Positions 56,024-64,000 of a stretch of DNA of 64,000 bases are shown one piece after another (the first letter of the stretch is position 1; the number at the start of each line of letters is the position of its first letter). Source of the stretch: Psychromonas aquimarina ATCC BAA-1526 (GTDB taxonomy: Bacteria > Pseudomonadota > Gammaproteobacteria > Enterobacterales > Psychromonadaceae). Location of the stretch: NCBI RefSeq assembly GCF_000428725.1, contig NZ_KE386793.1:1-64000 (forward strand), in the 5' to 3' direction. Both the position numbers and the translations under genes were made by a program. The notes below the pieces were generated by a model, which saw only the letters and a program-made list of their open reading frames with translations, searched no databases and had not been told where the DNA came from.

Positions 56024-57946
56024 TTGATATCATCTTTTTTTTCATCTTCCGGTGCGTTAAGTAAAAGACTGCCTCATTTTATTGCCCGTGATGCTCAGGT
56101 TGAAATGGCCGAGGCTGTTGCTGACACCATTAAAAGTAAACAGCAGTTAGTAGTTGAAGCGGAAACCGGTACGGGTAAAACCTTTGCTTATTTAGCGCCG
56201 GCGTTATTATCTTTTGATAAAGCTGTCTCGCCTAAAATCATTATCTCCACGGGTAGTAAAGCCCTGCAGGAACAGCTGTTTGTCAAAGACTTACCGCTGC
56301 TGGTGGAAGCCGCCGACTTTAGCGGTTCAGTGACTCTGCTGAAAGGCCGCGGCAACTACCTGTGTAATGAGCGTTTGAACCGTTTTATGTTAGAGAGCAA
56401 ACATAAAGACAAAGCGCTGCAGATTGAGCTGGTGAAAATTAAAAACTGGTCTTTATCCACTAAAACAGGTGATATCGCCGAGATAGATGACCTTGCAGAA
56501 GACGCATTTATCATCCCTGCTATTACCAGCAGCAATGACAACTGTTTGGGACGCGAGTGTCCGAGCTTTGATGACTGCTTTATTGTTAAAGCCCGTAAAA
56601 AAGCGATGGAATCAGATCTGGTGGTCATTAACCATCACCTGTTTTTTGCTGATTTAGCGGTAAAAGAGACGGGCTTCGGCGAACTGATGCCGGAAGCGGG
56701 TGTGTATATTTTTGACGAGGCTCATCAGCTGCCCGATATTGCCAGCGTTTATTTTGGTGAGTCTCTTTCCAGCCGTCAGCTTACTGAGCTTGCCAAAGAA
56801 ATTGATTTTGTTTACCGCACTGAACTTCGTGAGGCTAAACAGATGGCTAAAGCAGCTGAGCAGTTACGCTTAACGGTTTTAGATTTTCGCCTGGCTTTTG
56901 CTATGGATAAAGGTACCGGAAGCTGGCGTGATAAATCTCGTGAGCGGGTGATGCAGCTGCATGTACAGCGTCTGCAGCAGGTAATGTCCTTCTTAACTGA
57001 AGTGATTACCGATCGTCTGGGCAAAAGTGAAGTATTAGATCACTGCTTTGAACGATTAACACAGTTTACTCTGTTATTTAAAAAACTAAACAGTGTTAAT
57101 GAAACAGGCTTCAGTTACTGGTTTGACTGCACTAAGCAGCATTTTTCATTAAATATTACCCCGCTCAGCGTAGCCGACCGTTTCCAGGTAGAGTGTCAAA
57201 AAAAGGAAGCAAGCTGGATTTTTACATCGGCAACCTTGTCGGTAAAAGGGCAGTTTGACCATTTTACCCAGTTGTTAGGTTTACAAAACAGCCGCTGTCT
57301 ACAGTTAAACAGCCCCTTTGATTATGCTAAGCAGACCTTATTTGTTGTGCCTCGATTAATACCTGAGCCGGGTACTCCCGGTCTTGCAGATAAGTTGATA
57401 GAGGAGCTTGCGCCGGTTATCCGCGCCGGTAAAGGGCGCTGTTTCTTTTTATGTACCAGTCATGCCATGATGAATCAGCTGGCTGCCGGTTTCAGACAGG
57501 TATTAACCTTTCCGGTGTTACTGCAGGGTGAGAAAAGTAAACAGGCTTTACTCGATGAGTTTGTCAGCCATGGTAATGCATTGCTGGTGGCAACGGGCAG
57601 CTTCTGGGAAGGGGTAGATGTACGCGGGCAGGTTTTATCCTGTGTTATTATTGATAAAATTCCATTCAGCTCACCCGATGAGCCTTTATTAAAAGCACGT
57701 ATGGAAGATGCGCAGCTTAAAGGTAAAGATCCTTTTGCTGAGGTGCAGCTGCCGCAGGCGGTGATCACTTTTAAGCAGGGGGTCGGTCGACTGATCCGGG
57801 CGGAGCAGGATAAAGGTGTGCTGATCGTTTGTGATACACGTCTGGTCACCCGTAAATATGGTAATTTATTCTTGAATAGTTTACCTTGCATGCCGCGGAC
57901 AAGATCTCTGGATAATGCGATAGCGTTTTTGAAAAATATTGATTAG
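56024..57946 (+). CDS. yoaA: YoaA, iron-sulfur DNA helicase (DinG/XPD-like)
   Basis: Superfamily 2 5'-3' helicase involved in DNA damage tolerance. The 640 residues show Walker A AETGTGKTF, four cluster cysteines (NYLC near 112, then DNCLGRECPSFDDCF near 167-178), motif II DEAH and late motifs SFWEGVDVRG and QGVGRLIR. The start is TTG 56024 with AAAGAG 8 nt upstream; no ATG precedes the conserved part. Known partner in E. coli is HolC. It precedes tsaB, as in E. coli. Confidence 0.92.
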   Translation: MISSFFSSSGALSKRLPHFIARDAQVEMAEAVADTIKSKQQLVVEAETGTGKTFAYLAPALLSFDKAVSPKIIISTGSKALQEQLFVKDLPLLVEAADFSGSVTLLKGRGNYLCNERLNRFMLESKHKDKALQIELVKIKNWSLSTKTGDIAEIDDLAEDAFIIPAITSSNDNCLGRECPSFDDCFIVKARKKAMESDLVVINHHLFFADLAVKETGFGELMPEAGVYIFDEAHQLPDIASVYFGESLSSRQLTELAKEIDFVYRTELREAKQMAKAAEQLRLTVLDFRLAFAMDKGTGSWRDKSRERVMQLHVQRLQQVMSFLTEVITDRLGKSEVLDHCFERLTQFTLLFKKLNSVNETGFSYWFDCTKQHFSLNITPLSVADRFQVECQKKEASWIFTSATLSVKGQFDHFTQLLGLQNSRCLQLNSPFDYAKQTLFVVPRLIPEPGTPGLADKLIEELAPVIRAGKGRCFFLCTSHAMMNQLAAGFRQVLTFPVLLQGEKSKQALLDEFVSHGNALLVATGSFWEGVDVRGQVLSCVIIDKIPFSSPDEPLLKARMEDAQLKGKDPFAEVQLPQAVITFKQGVGRLIRAEQDKGVLIVCDTRLVTRKYGNLFLNSLPCMPRTRSLDNAIAFLKNID

Positions 57947-58016
57947 TTTACCCAGCATGGCTTATGTAAAGTCATGCACTCGAGTGCTCGATAATGCGAT
58001 AGAGTTTTTGAAAAAT
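57910..58016 (+). repeat. Direct duplication of the yoaA 3' end
   Basis: GATAATGCGATAGCGTTTTT plus GAAAAAT at 57911-57937 (the last yoaA codons) recurs as GATAATGCGATAGAGTTTTT plus GAAAAAT at 57990-58016, 79 bp later, with one mismatch in 27. The second copy lies in the gap before tsaB and is untranslated. Confidence 0.85.
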
Positions 58017-58051
58017 TACAGAATAAATATTAAGAAATATACAGGCCAAAT

Positions 58052-58768
58052 ATGTCTAATAAGTTAAATGTTTTATGTGTTGATACCTCAACGGAAGCGT
58101 GTTCAGTTGCAGTACTTTGCCAAAACGAAGAAAAGCAGCAGGTAATTAATGATTCTTTTATGCTTGCGCCTCGCGAGCATACCAAAAAAATATTACCGAC
58201 GGTTGAGCAGGTACTGCAGCAGGCCGGGTTAACACTGCCTGAAATTGATGTACTGGCTTACGGCCGCGGGCCGGGCAGTTTTACCGGTGTAAGAATTGGC
58301 ATCAGTATTGCACAAGGTTTAGCATTCGCTATAGAAAAAAAGATGGTTGGCGTATCAACATTACAGGCAATGGCGCAACAGGCCTTTAAAACACAGCAGG
58401 CTGCGGATGTATACGCTGCTATTGATGCACGAATGGGTGAGGTTTATTTTGCACATTACCTGCTTAAAGATGAGTTGATGGTAGTGGTAAACGAAGAGAT
58501 TGTGATTAAACCTGCCGATTTATTGGCGCTTGAATTAGATGCAGCTGCTGATTCTGTTCTGGTCGGTTCCGGCTGGGCTGCTTATCCAGAATTAGCGGCC
58601 TATTTTAAAAATGCGTTAAAACTGGACATCGAATTTCCAAGTGCAAAATATATGCTCGATGAAGTTGTGAGTTGCGTAGAAAAATCACAGGCAGTTTTGC
58701 CGGAATTAGCGGCGCCGGTTTATTTACGTGATAAAGTGACCTGGAAAAAATTACCAGGAAGAGAGTAG
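58052..58768 (+). CDS. tsaB: TsaB, tRNA threonylcarbamoyladenosine synthesis scaffold protein
   Basis: Partner of TsaD/TsaE in making t6A37 of ANN-decoding tRNAs. The 238-residue ASKHA-fold protein starts LNVLCVDTSTEACSVAV and has AYGRGPGSFTGVRIGISIAQGLA and AAIDARMGEVYFAHY. It is the pseudo-enzyme of the pair and lacks the metal-binding histidines of TsaD. Its position after yoaA is conserved in gammaproteobacteria. Confidence 0.94.
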   Translation: MSNKLNVLCVDTSTEACSVAVLCQNEEKQQVINDSFMLAPREHTKKILPTVEQVLQQAGLTLPEIDVLAYGRGPGSFTGVRIGISIAQGLAFAIEKKMVGVSTLQAMAQQAFKTQQAADVYAAIDARMGEVYFAHYLLKDELMVVVNEEIVIKPADLLALELDAAADSVLVGSGWAAYPELAAYFKNALKLDIEFPSAKYMLDEVVSCVEKSQAVLPELAAPVYLRDKVTWKKLPGRE

Positions 58769-58805
58769 TTAACTATTTTCTTTTATTTAGTGGTTTGGAT
58801 TATTA

Positions 58806-59105
58806 ATGGCAATACAAAATAATACATCTTTTGTAACAAGACCGGTTAATACGGGGAAAACGGCGAATGTCAAAAATTCGCCGCAGACCAGTGTCAGCGA
58901 GCTTGCACCCGTTACTAAAAAAGCCAAATCTGCTGAGTTTTCGATGATTCTTTCTGAAAAACAGCAGGACTCACTTCATAAAACACTTGGATACGATCAG
59001 CCCGGTTTTAAGCAGAGAGGCGCTGTAGATGCCTATCAGCAGGTTGCAGTACAAGAGCAGCGTGAAGCGATAATGAGCAGTATGAGTTTTCATTTCGTTG
59101 TTTAA
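58806..59105 (+). CDS. Uncharacterised 99-residue protein
   Basis: The N-terminal half is disordered and rich in Thr, Asn and Lys. The C-terminal half (FSMILSEKQQDSLHKTLGYDQ, then RGAVDAYQQVAVQEQREAIMSSMSFHFVV) looks structured and is likely the conserved part. No signal or membrane helix, no family recognised. Between tsaB and the exported protein gene, 37 and 49 bp from them, so possibly co-transcribed with tsaB. Confidence 0.65.
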   Translation: MAIQNNTSFVTRPVNTGKTANVKNSPQTSVSELAPVTKKAKSAEFSMILSEKQQDSLHKTLGYDQPGFKQRGAVDAYQQVAVQEQREAIMSSMSFHFVV

Positions 59106-59154
59106 TCTTTCCGTTTAATTTATTCCTTTATAGTTTATTTTATAGGCCTATTGC

Positions 59155-59943
59155 ATGTTTCGTATTGTTTCTTTTATCGGTTTATTATTATTCAGCTTAA
59201 CGGCTGTCAGCCATTCCTATTCAATTGATTTGACAGAAAAACAGGCTGACGCATTAGGTCAGTTAATCTGGAAAAATGAAGGTCAGCAGAAACTGCAGCA
59301 CCTTACTTCCTGGAACCGTGATGAAGACTTCCCATCTCTTGGATTAGGACACTTTATCTGGTATCCCACTGAACAGAAAGGTCCGTTCAAAGAACAGTTT
59401 CCGGAGTTATTAGCTTTCTTTGAAAAGAACGGAGTAACTCTGCCGCAGTGGCTGGCTGAAACTAAACTTGCTCCCTGGAAAAGCCGCGAACAGTTTTATC
59501 AGGAATTTGATCAACAGCAGTTGAGCAGTTTACGAACCTTTTTAAGTCAACATATAGAACTGCAGGTTAAATTTATTATTTTACGTCTGGAAGCCGCTAT
59601 TCCGCATATTATCCACAGCAGCACAACAGCACAGAAAAAGATTGTTAAGGAACATATCAAACGCATGACCGCTACACCGGAAGGTGTTTTTTCCATGCTT
59701 GATTACGTCAATTTTAAAGGTGAAGGTTTATCTAAAAAAGAACGTTATCAGGGACATGGCTGGGGATTAAAGCAGGTACTGCTTAATATGCCCGTTGAAT
59801 ATGATAATGCTTTATATGCATTCGGCATGTCAGCCGATGAAGTATTAACCAGGCGGGTAAAAAATGCACCGAAAAAGGAGTTCCGCTGGTTAAAAGGCTG
59901 GCGGGCTCGTGTGTATGGTTATCAGAAAATTGTTGTGCAGTAG
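59155..59943 (+). CDS. Exported protein with lysozyme-like motif pattern, unknown function
   Basis: A 262-residue secreted protein with a signal peptide (about 1-20, cleavage near AVSHSYS). LIWKNEGQQKLQHL, TSWNRDEDFPSLGLGHFIWYP and the later GHGWGLKQVLLNMP form a conserved-looking set. A glutamate, then an acidic residue, then GLGHF recalls the layout of lysozyme-like active sites, so a peptidoglycan enzyme is possible. I do not recognise a named family and do not claim activity. Confidence 0.6.
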   Translation: MFRIVSFIGLLLFSLTAVSHSYSIDLTEKQADALGQLIWKNEGQQKLQHLTSWNRDEDFPSLGLGHFIWYPTEQKGPFKEQFPELLAFFEKNGVTLPQWLAETKLAPWKSREQFYQEFDQQQLSSLRTFLSQHIELQVKFIILRLEAAIPHIIHSSTTAQKKIVKEHIKRMTATPEGVFSMLDYVNFKGEGLSKKERYQGHGWGLKQVLLNMPVEYDNALYAFGMSADEVLTRRVKNAPKKEFRWLKGWRARVYGYQKIVVQ

Positions 59944-60085
59944 TGCTGTGCTGCAAATTTAACGGCTAAGATCTTATTTGTAATAGGGATTAATTAATTT
60001 ATTTAGCTATTTATAGTTCACGTTTAGCAGATAAACGGTACAATACGGCAAATTAATTGTTTACTTTACTCAAAAGGTCTCTGTT

Positions 60086-61096
60086 ATGCTTTATAGAATT
60101 ATGCGCCACTTTTTATTCATGCTAAATCCTGAAAAAGCACATGATCTTTCCATAAAAAATCTGAAATTAACCCACGGTACTATCTTAGATCTTTTATATC
60201 GCCAGAAAGTACAGCAGCGTCCGGTTAATGTGATGGGCCTGACTTTTCCTAATTCAGTAGGGTTAGCTGCCGGCCTTGATAAAAACGGTGAATGTATCGA
60301 TGCATTTGGTGCGATGGGATTCGGACATATTGAAATCGGCACCGTGACACCGGTTGCTCAGCCGGGTAATGAATCCCCGCGTGTCTTTCGTGTTTTAGAA
60401 TCAGAGGGCATTATCAACCGTATGGGTTTTAATAACCACGGTGTTGATGAGTTAATCGCTAATGTTAAAGACAGCAATTTCAAAGGTGTTATCGGTATTA
60501 ATATCGGTAAAAACTTTTCAACACCCGTTGAACAAGGTAAAAATGACTACCTGCTTTGTATGGATAAAGTTTATCAGCACGCCGGATACATTGCGGTAAA
60601 TATTTCTTCACCAAATACTCCCGGACTGCGTTCACTGCAGTACGGCGAAGCGCTTGATGAGTTATTAGATGCATTAAAAACTCGTCAGAAAGAACTGCAC
60701 GAAAAACACGGCAAGTATGTGCCGCTGGCATTAAAAGTCGCTCCGGATTTAAGTGATGATGAGATTGAGTCAATTGCAGAATCACTGCTTAAATATAAAA
60801 TCGACGGTTTGATTGCAACCAATACCACACTGGATCGTGAAATGGTTAAAGGTATGTCGCATGCCGGAGAAGCGGGCGGGCTGAGCGGTCGTCCTCTACA
60901 GAGTAAAAGCACCCTAGTTATTGCTAAATTTGCGTCCCGTCTACAGGGAGAAATTCCAATTATTGGTGTCGGCGGTATTGACGGGGTTATAGCCGCCAAA
61001 GAAAAAATTAATGCCGGTGCAAGCCTGGTTCAGATCTATTCTGGTTTTATCTACCATGGTCCGCAGCTGGTTAAGAAAATCGTGAACAATATCTGA
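60086..61096 (+). CDS. pyrD: PyrD, dihydroorotate dehydrogenase (quinone, class 2)
   Basis: Oxidises dihydroorotate to orotate in pyrimidine synthesis, passing electrons from FMN to quinone at the inner membrane. The 336 residues have the N-terminal amphipathic membrane-binding helices of class 2 ([17 protein letters not shown]). [30 protein letters not shown], the catalytic serine loop [14 protein letters not shown] and the FMN-phosphate site GVGGIDG follow. The next gene is zapC, as in E. coli. Confidence 0.95.
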   Translation: MLYRIMRHFLFMLNPEKAHDLSIKNLKLTHGTILDLLYRQKVQQRPVNVMGLTFPNSVGLAAGLDKNGECIDAFGAMGFGHIEIGTVTPVAQPGNESPRVFRVLESEGIINRMGFNNHGVDELIANVKDSNFKGVIGINIGKNFSTPVEQGKNDYLLCMDKVYQHAGYIAVNISSPNTPGLRSLQYGEALDELLDALKTRQKELHEKHGKYVPLALKVAPDLSDDEIESIAESLLKYKIDGLIATNTTLDREMVKGMSHAGEAGGLSGRPLQSKSTLVIAKFASRLQGEIPIIGVGGIDGVIAAKEKINAGASLVQIYSGFIYHGPQLVKKIVNNI

Positions 61097-61119
61097 TCAA
61101 GCGCGAAGCAGGATTTAAT

Positions 61120-61692
61120 ATGACCAAAACCGGTCTGATGACGGACTTTAGCCCTAAAGCCAACTGGCAGTGGCAGTTCGATACAGAAAGAGAAAAATTG
61201 ATGCTGAATATGGGCGATTATTCTATTGATATCGTCTATAAAGCGAATATGCTTGCTTTTCATTCCGCAGATCCGGTTTTTTTTACCATTGAAGATGTTG
61301 CCAATTATATTGAACTTTTTGACAGCATCTCATTAAGTGACTTCCCGCCGCAAATATCGTGTACAATTATTGTTCATATTTTAGCGGTGGGACTATTCCA
61401 TAAACCGCTTATGCCCAAAAGCTGGTTATTTAAATCACTTAACAGCGGCACTCAGGAAGTGAATAAAGGTGACCGGGTAACATTAACTTCCTCGCGGACG
61501 GATCAGACTGGTGATTATCTAGTTCTGGAAAATAGTGATGATTTTGTTTTATGTATGTTAGTGGGGGATTCCCATGCCCTGACTGCAAGTAAATCCCTGC
61601 AGCAGTTCCAGATTGTAAAAGTAACTCGGGATAAAATATGCCTGCCCGAAGTCGAAACTGAAAACAACTGGAACTCTTACCAGATTTTTTAA
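61120..61692 (+). CDS. zapC: ZapC, FtsZ-ring-associated cell division protein
   Basis: Cytosolic protein that promotes lateral bundling of FtsZ filaments. The 190 residues include SPKANWQWQFDTEREKLML near the N-terminus and PLMPKSWLFKSLNSG in the middle, both matching ZapC (formerly DUF1379), with an SH3-like C-terminal part (KGDRVTLTSSRTDQ...). Position 23 bp after pyrD equals the E. coli arrangement and supports the call. Confidence 0.88.
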   Translation: MTKTGLMTDFSPKANWQWQFDTEREKLMLNMGDYSIDIVYKANMLAFHSADPVFFTIEDVANYIELFDSISLSDFPPQISCTIIVHILAVGLFHKPLMPKSWLFKSLNSGTQEVNKGDRVTLTSSRTDQTGDYLVLENSDDFVLCMLVGDSHALTASKSLQQFQIVKVTRDKICLPEVETENNWNSYQIF

Positions 61693-61943
61693 CCCCTCTT
61701 GTTTTGATGTTAGCCTGATCCCACTTTACCTCCTCATACTGTTAATATTTGGTTAAATTTCATGTGAATAAATATTCCAGAAAACCTTGTTATATTGATT
61801 TTTTGTTCTGCTTTTTTAGCGTTTTACGCAAGCTTTGACTTTTAATTCGTGAAACATTGGTAAATTTAATTTTCAGCGACTATTGAATTCATTTCTTAAA
61901 GTGATTATAAATAACTATCTTTTCAAAAAATTGTAGGTTCTAA

Positions 61944-63341
61944 ATGAGTACGGATACACATGTTTCAAACCGATGGTCGAGTCGATACGCGTACATTTTA
62001 GCAGCAACGGGAGCTGCGGTAGGGTTAGGTAATATCTGGAAATTTCCATATATTATGGGGGAAAACGGCGGTGGTGCATTCGTTTTTGTTTATCTGATAT
62101 GTGTCTTATTAATTGGTATTCCAGTCATGATGGCAGAGGTAGTGATTGGTAAACGAGGCCGCTCTACGCCTGCTAATGCTGTTGCTCATGTGGCAACGGA
62201 AGCCGGGCATTCGTCACACTGGTCAATTATCGGTACCATGGGCGTATTAGCCGGTTTCTTAATTTTAAGTTTCTATATTGTTATTGCCGGCTGGGCCGCC
62301 GCTTATGTCTTTTACGCCGGCAGCGGCGAATTCAGCTCAGCAGCCGCTGATCCAGCAACAAATGCAGAAGCAATTGGTACTTTGTTCGGCAATTTAGTAA
62401 GCAGTGTTCCGCAGCTGCTTGTCTGGACAACACTTACTATGACAGCCGTTATCTATGTGATATCAAAAGGTGTTAAAGGCGGTCTGGAAACAGCCGTCAC
62501 ATATTTAATGCCGGCATTATTAGTACTGCTTGTGGCTATTATGACCTACTCTGCCGTTGTAGGTGATTTTGCGGCCGCTTTTTCATTCATGTTTGATATT
62601 GACTTCTCTAAGCTGACCATTGAAGGTGTATTAGTGGCGCTTGGCCATGCATTTTTCACCCTTAGCTTAGCGTCAGGTATCATGATGGTATACGGTGCCT
62701 ACCTGCCTGACGGCGTATCGATTGCAAAAACCTCTATTATGATTGCGATTGCCGATACTATGGTTGCTTTAATTGCCGGCCTAGCGATTTACCCGATTGT
62801 ATTTGCCCATGGTTTAGAGCCGAGTGCCGGTCCGGGACTATTATTCCAGTCGCTTCCAATTGCCTTCGGCTCAATGCCGATGGGTGATGTCGTCGGTACA
62901 GTATTCTTTGTTATGATTGTGTTTGCCGCCTTTACTTCAGCAATTGCACTGCTTGAAGCGACTGCTGCTTATCTTGAAGAACGACAGGGGATGCCTCGTG
63001 TTAAAGCCGCGATTACAGCTGGTATTGCTATCTGGATCTGCAGTCTTGGTACGGTATTTTCTTTAGCAGGCACAGAGTGGGCGCAAATTAACTTTGGCTT
63101 TATGGGCAGCAATATATTTGACATGCTGGATTATCTGACTGCCAATATTTTAATGCCTCTTGGTGGCTTATTAATTTCAGTCTTTGTCGGCTGGATAATG
63201 AAAACCGAAGTGATCAAAGAAGAGTTCAATCTTGCACAGTGGCAGTTTACAACTGTAATGGTACTGCTTCGCTGGGTTGCGCCGCTGGGTATTCTGTTCG
63301 TATTTGCTAACTCAGTTGGTTTATTAGATGTTATTAAATAA
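61944..63341 (+). CDS. SNF-family sodium-dependent symporter
   Basis: Sodium-coupled uptake of an amino acid or amine (LeuT fold). The 465 residues begin with the classic TM1 signature SRYAYILAATGAAVGLGNIWKF followed by PYIMGENGGGAF. About eleven to twelve membrane helices follow, with ALGHAFFTLSLASGIMMVYGAY (TM6 substrate/ion region) and FAAFTSAIALLEA (TM8, Na2 site). The sequence does not reveal the substrate. The last ~50 bases plus the terminator are duplicated 154 bp downstream. Confidence 0.92.
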   Translation: MSTDTHVSNRWSSRYAYILAATGAAVGLGNIWKFPYIMGENGGGAFVFVYLICVLLIGIPVMMAEVVIGKRGRSTPANAVAHVATEAGHSSHWSIIGTMGVLAGFLILSFYIVIAGWAAAYVFYAGSGEFSSAAADPATNAEAIGTLFGNLVSSVPQLLVWTTLTMTAVIYVISKGVKGGLETAVTYLMPALLVLLVAIMTYSAVVGDFAAAFSFMFDIDFSKLTIEGVLVALGHAFFTLSLASGIMMVYGAYLPDGVSIAKTSIMIAIADTMVALIAGLAIYPIVFAHGLEPSAGPGLLFQSLPIAFGSMPMGDVVGTVFFVMIVFAAFTSAIALLEATAAYLEERQGMPRVKAAITAGIAIWICSLGTVFSLAGTEWAQINFGFMGSNIFDMLDYLTANILMPLGGLLISVFVGWIMKTEVIKEEFNLAQWQFTTVMVLLRWVAPLGILFVFANSVGLLDVIK

Positions 63342-63358
63342 CCTGCCGAGTTTTTAAT

Positions 63359-63395
63359 ATAAAAACCGTTTAGGTAAAACTAAGCGGTTTTTTTA
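63359..63395 (+). terminator. Rho-independent terminator of the symporter gene
   Basis: ACCGTTTAG pairs with CTAAGCGGT (one G-U), followed by seven T. A second copy of the same terminator stands at 63513-63549. Confidence 0.88.
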
Positions 63396-63512
63396 TGCCT
63401 GCTGGCAAGTGCTCTACCGGGCTACCGTATTAGCCGAACCCGGTATTCTGTTCGTATTTGCTAACTCAGTTGGTTTATTAGATGTTATTAAATAACCAGC
63501 CGAGTATTTAAT

Positions 63513-63549
63513 ATAAAAACCGTTTAGGTAAAACTAAGCGGTTTTTTTA
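63513..63549 (+). terminator. Duplicated second terminator
   Basis: Same stem-loop and T run as at 63359-63395, produced by the 3'-end duplication. It would act as a back-up stop for symporter transcription. Confidence 0.85.
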
Positions 63550-63554
63550 TGTCT

Positions 63555-63786
63555 ACTGATAAATTTTTCTGAGTAGTTAATTTAGATGTTTTTTCGAATA
63601 ATTTAATTCAAACAGAAATTCATAACTTTTTATTGCTGTTTAATGGCGCTTTAAGGTGTCTGTGGCGTGTTGTTTTTGTTTTGTCGATACGCGTGTTGGG
63701 TTTGTGGTTTTTGTTGTTTAGAGCGGCTTGTGTTGGTTTTGTGTTTTTTACTGCTGAAATGGAATTTACACTACTGCAGAGGGCAG
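63555..63786. other. Intergenic region with a strongly G+T-rich strand
   Basis: No credible gene; an open frame at 63633-63863 has low-complexity composition and runs over the terminator and the rlmG end. In 63661-63750 I count 11 A or C among 90 bases, so the plus strand is about 88% G+T. Meaning unknown. Confidence 0.5.
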
Positions 63787-63812
63787 AAAAGCAGCTTAGA
63801 AAGCTGCTTTTT
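63787..63812. terminator. Rho-independent terminator of rlmG (minus strand)
   Basis: A perfect 11-bp stem, AAAAGCAGCTT (63787-63797) with AAGCTGCTTTT (63801-63811), and a T run on both sides. It lies just beyond the rlmG stop. Confidence 0.85.
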
Positions 63813-63839
63813 CAATTTTATCGTTCAGTCAGCAGACAA

Positions 63840-64000
63840 TTAGTCCATTTTTACTGCACGTAAAATAACGAATTTTTTGTTCTCTGTTACTAATTCACAG
63901 TTACCAAAAATACGCTCTAATTTATCCTGATAATCAAGATGACGGTTACCGACAATAACTAATTCACCATTACCTGCTAAACAGAAGTGTGCATCATTAA
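63840..64000 (-). CDS. rlmG: RlmG, 23S rRNA guanine-N2 methyltransferase, C-terminal end
   Basis: Only the last ~53 codons are in the window, reading toward the stop TAA at 63840-63842. The peptide includes [20 protein letters not shown], then [20 protein letters not shown] and [18 protein letters not shown]...[11 protein letters not shown] matches the C-terminus of the RlmG/RsmC class of rRNA methyltransferases, with RlmG the better fit. The catalytic NPPF motif lies outside the window. I derived this frame directly from the bases. Confidence 0.75.
   Translation of the reverse strand, partial: NDAHFCLAGNGELVIVGNRHLDYQDKLERIFGNCELVTENKKFVILRAVKMD

Larger units (their letters stand above)
63288..63553 (+). 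repeat. Direct duplication of the symporter 3' end and terminator
   Basis: Bases 63288-63400 recur at 63442-63553 with few changes. The copy includes the last ~17 codons, the stop, and the terminator stem. About 42 bp of unrelated sequence separates them. The second copy has no start or upstream coding sequence and is inert except for its terminator. Confidence 0.9.

Noticed and set aside
63661-63720. Integron attC-like site
   Set aside because: GTTGGG-like text occurs, but there is no matching RYYYAAC partner or imperfect palindrome of attC type, and no integrase nearby.
63633-63863. 76-codon open frame
   Set aside because: Low-complexity G+T-rich sequence, no ribosome site, crosses a terminator and the rlmG end.

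Overview
The window is a chromosomal segment of a marine-type gammaproteobacterium. I infer this from a hisL-hisGDCBHAFI operon, neighbours pyrD-zapC and yoaA-tsaB, a YgbA homologue, a DUF2986 protein, a GH19 chitinase and a LapA/BpfA-type adhesion system. Gene ends are tightly coupled with many 4-bp overlaps. The content resembles Psychromonas/Shewanella/Vibrio relatives, but I cannot name a genus.

Layout. (1) 1-13507: the 3' end of a giant type I secreted adhesin with a VWA domain and RTX-like repeats, a strong terminator, then its secretion system (ABC, HlyD, TolC-like), an OmpA-like lipoprotein, the periplasmic protease LapG and the degenerate GGDEF/EAL receptor LapD. Together they make a c-di-GMP controlled surface attachment and release switch. 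(2) 13744-15515: a heme-binding-like beta-barrel protein and a YqhD-like dehydrogenase. (3) 15860-24100: a sugar-glycerate locus with a KdgM-like porin, an RpiR-type regulator, a fructose-family PTS EIIBC, a GH38 MngB-like mannosidase, a GH13_18 phosphorylase and a separate EIIA with an unusual C-terminal membrane helix. One 13-base motif precedes both the porin and the PTS operon. (4) 24436-33022: accessory genes: a permuted papain-like orphan, a DUF3943 membrane protein, a uracil-glycosylase-like protein, a solute-binding protein preceded by a remarkable 45-bp tandem array, a GH19 chitinase, and RhlE.

(5) 33092-40495: the complete histidine operon on the minus strand, with its leader peptide and attenuator, and a partial duplicate of the hisF start. 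(6) 40614-49584: a DUF2986 protein, a second solute-binding protein, and an RND efflux tripartite operon ending in a two-component system. (7) 49595-53427: the most unusual region: a TetR regulator, two GTAC-N6-GTAC palindromes, a class II c-type cytochrome, an FKBP isomerase, a Tat-exported corrinoid/iron-sulfur reductive dehalogenase and its small membrane anchor. This looks like a respiratory dehalogenation operon. (8) 53459-64000: a dispersed repeat, a bacterial PH-domain protein, an HD hydrolase, YgbA, YoaA, TsaB, two uncharacterised proteins, PyrD, ZapC, an SNF-family sodium symporter and the 3' end of rlmG.

A cross-cutting pattern is short direct duplication at gene ends: five-fold at the start of the solute-binding gene (29033-29265), the hisF start, the yoaA 3' end and the SNF transporter 3' end with its terminator. 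The mannosylglycerate-type catabolism (a red-algal solute), chitinase and dehalogenase together would suit life on algae or marine detritus; that ecological link is inference.
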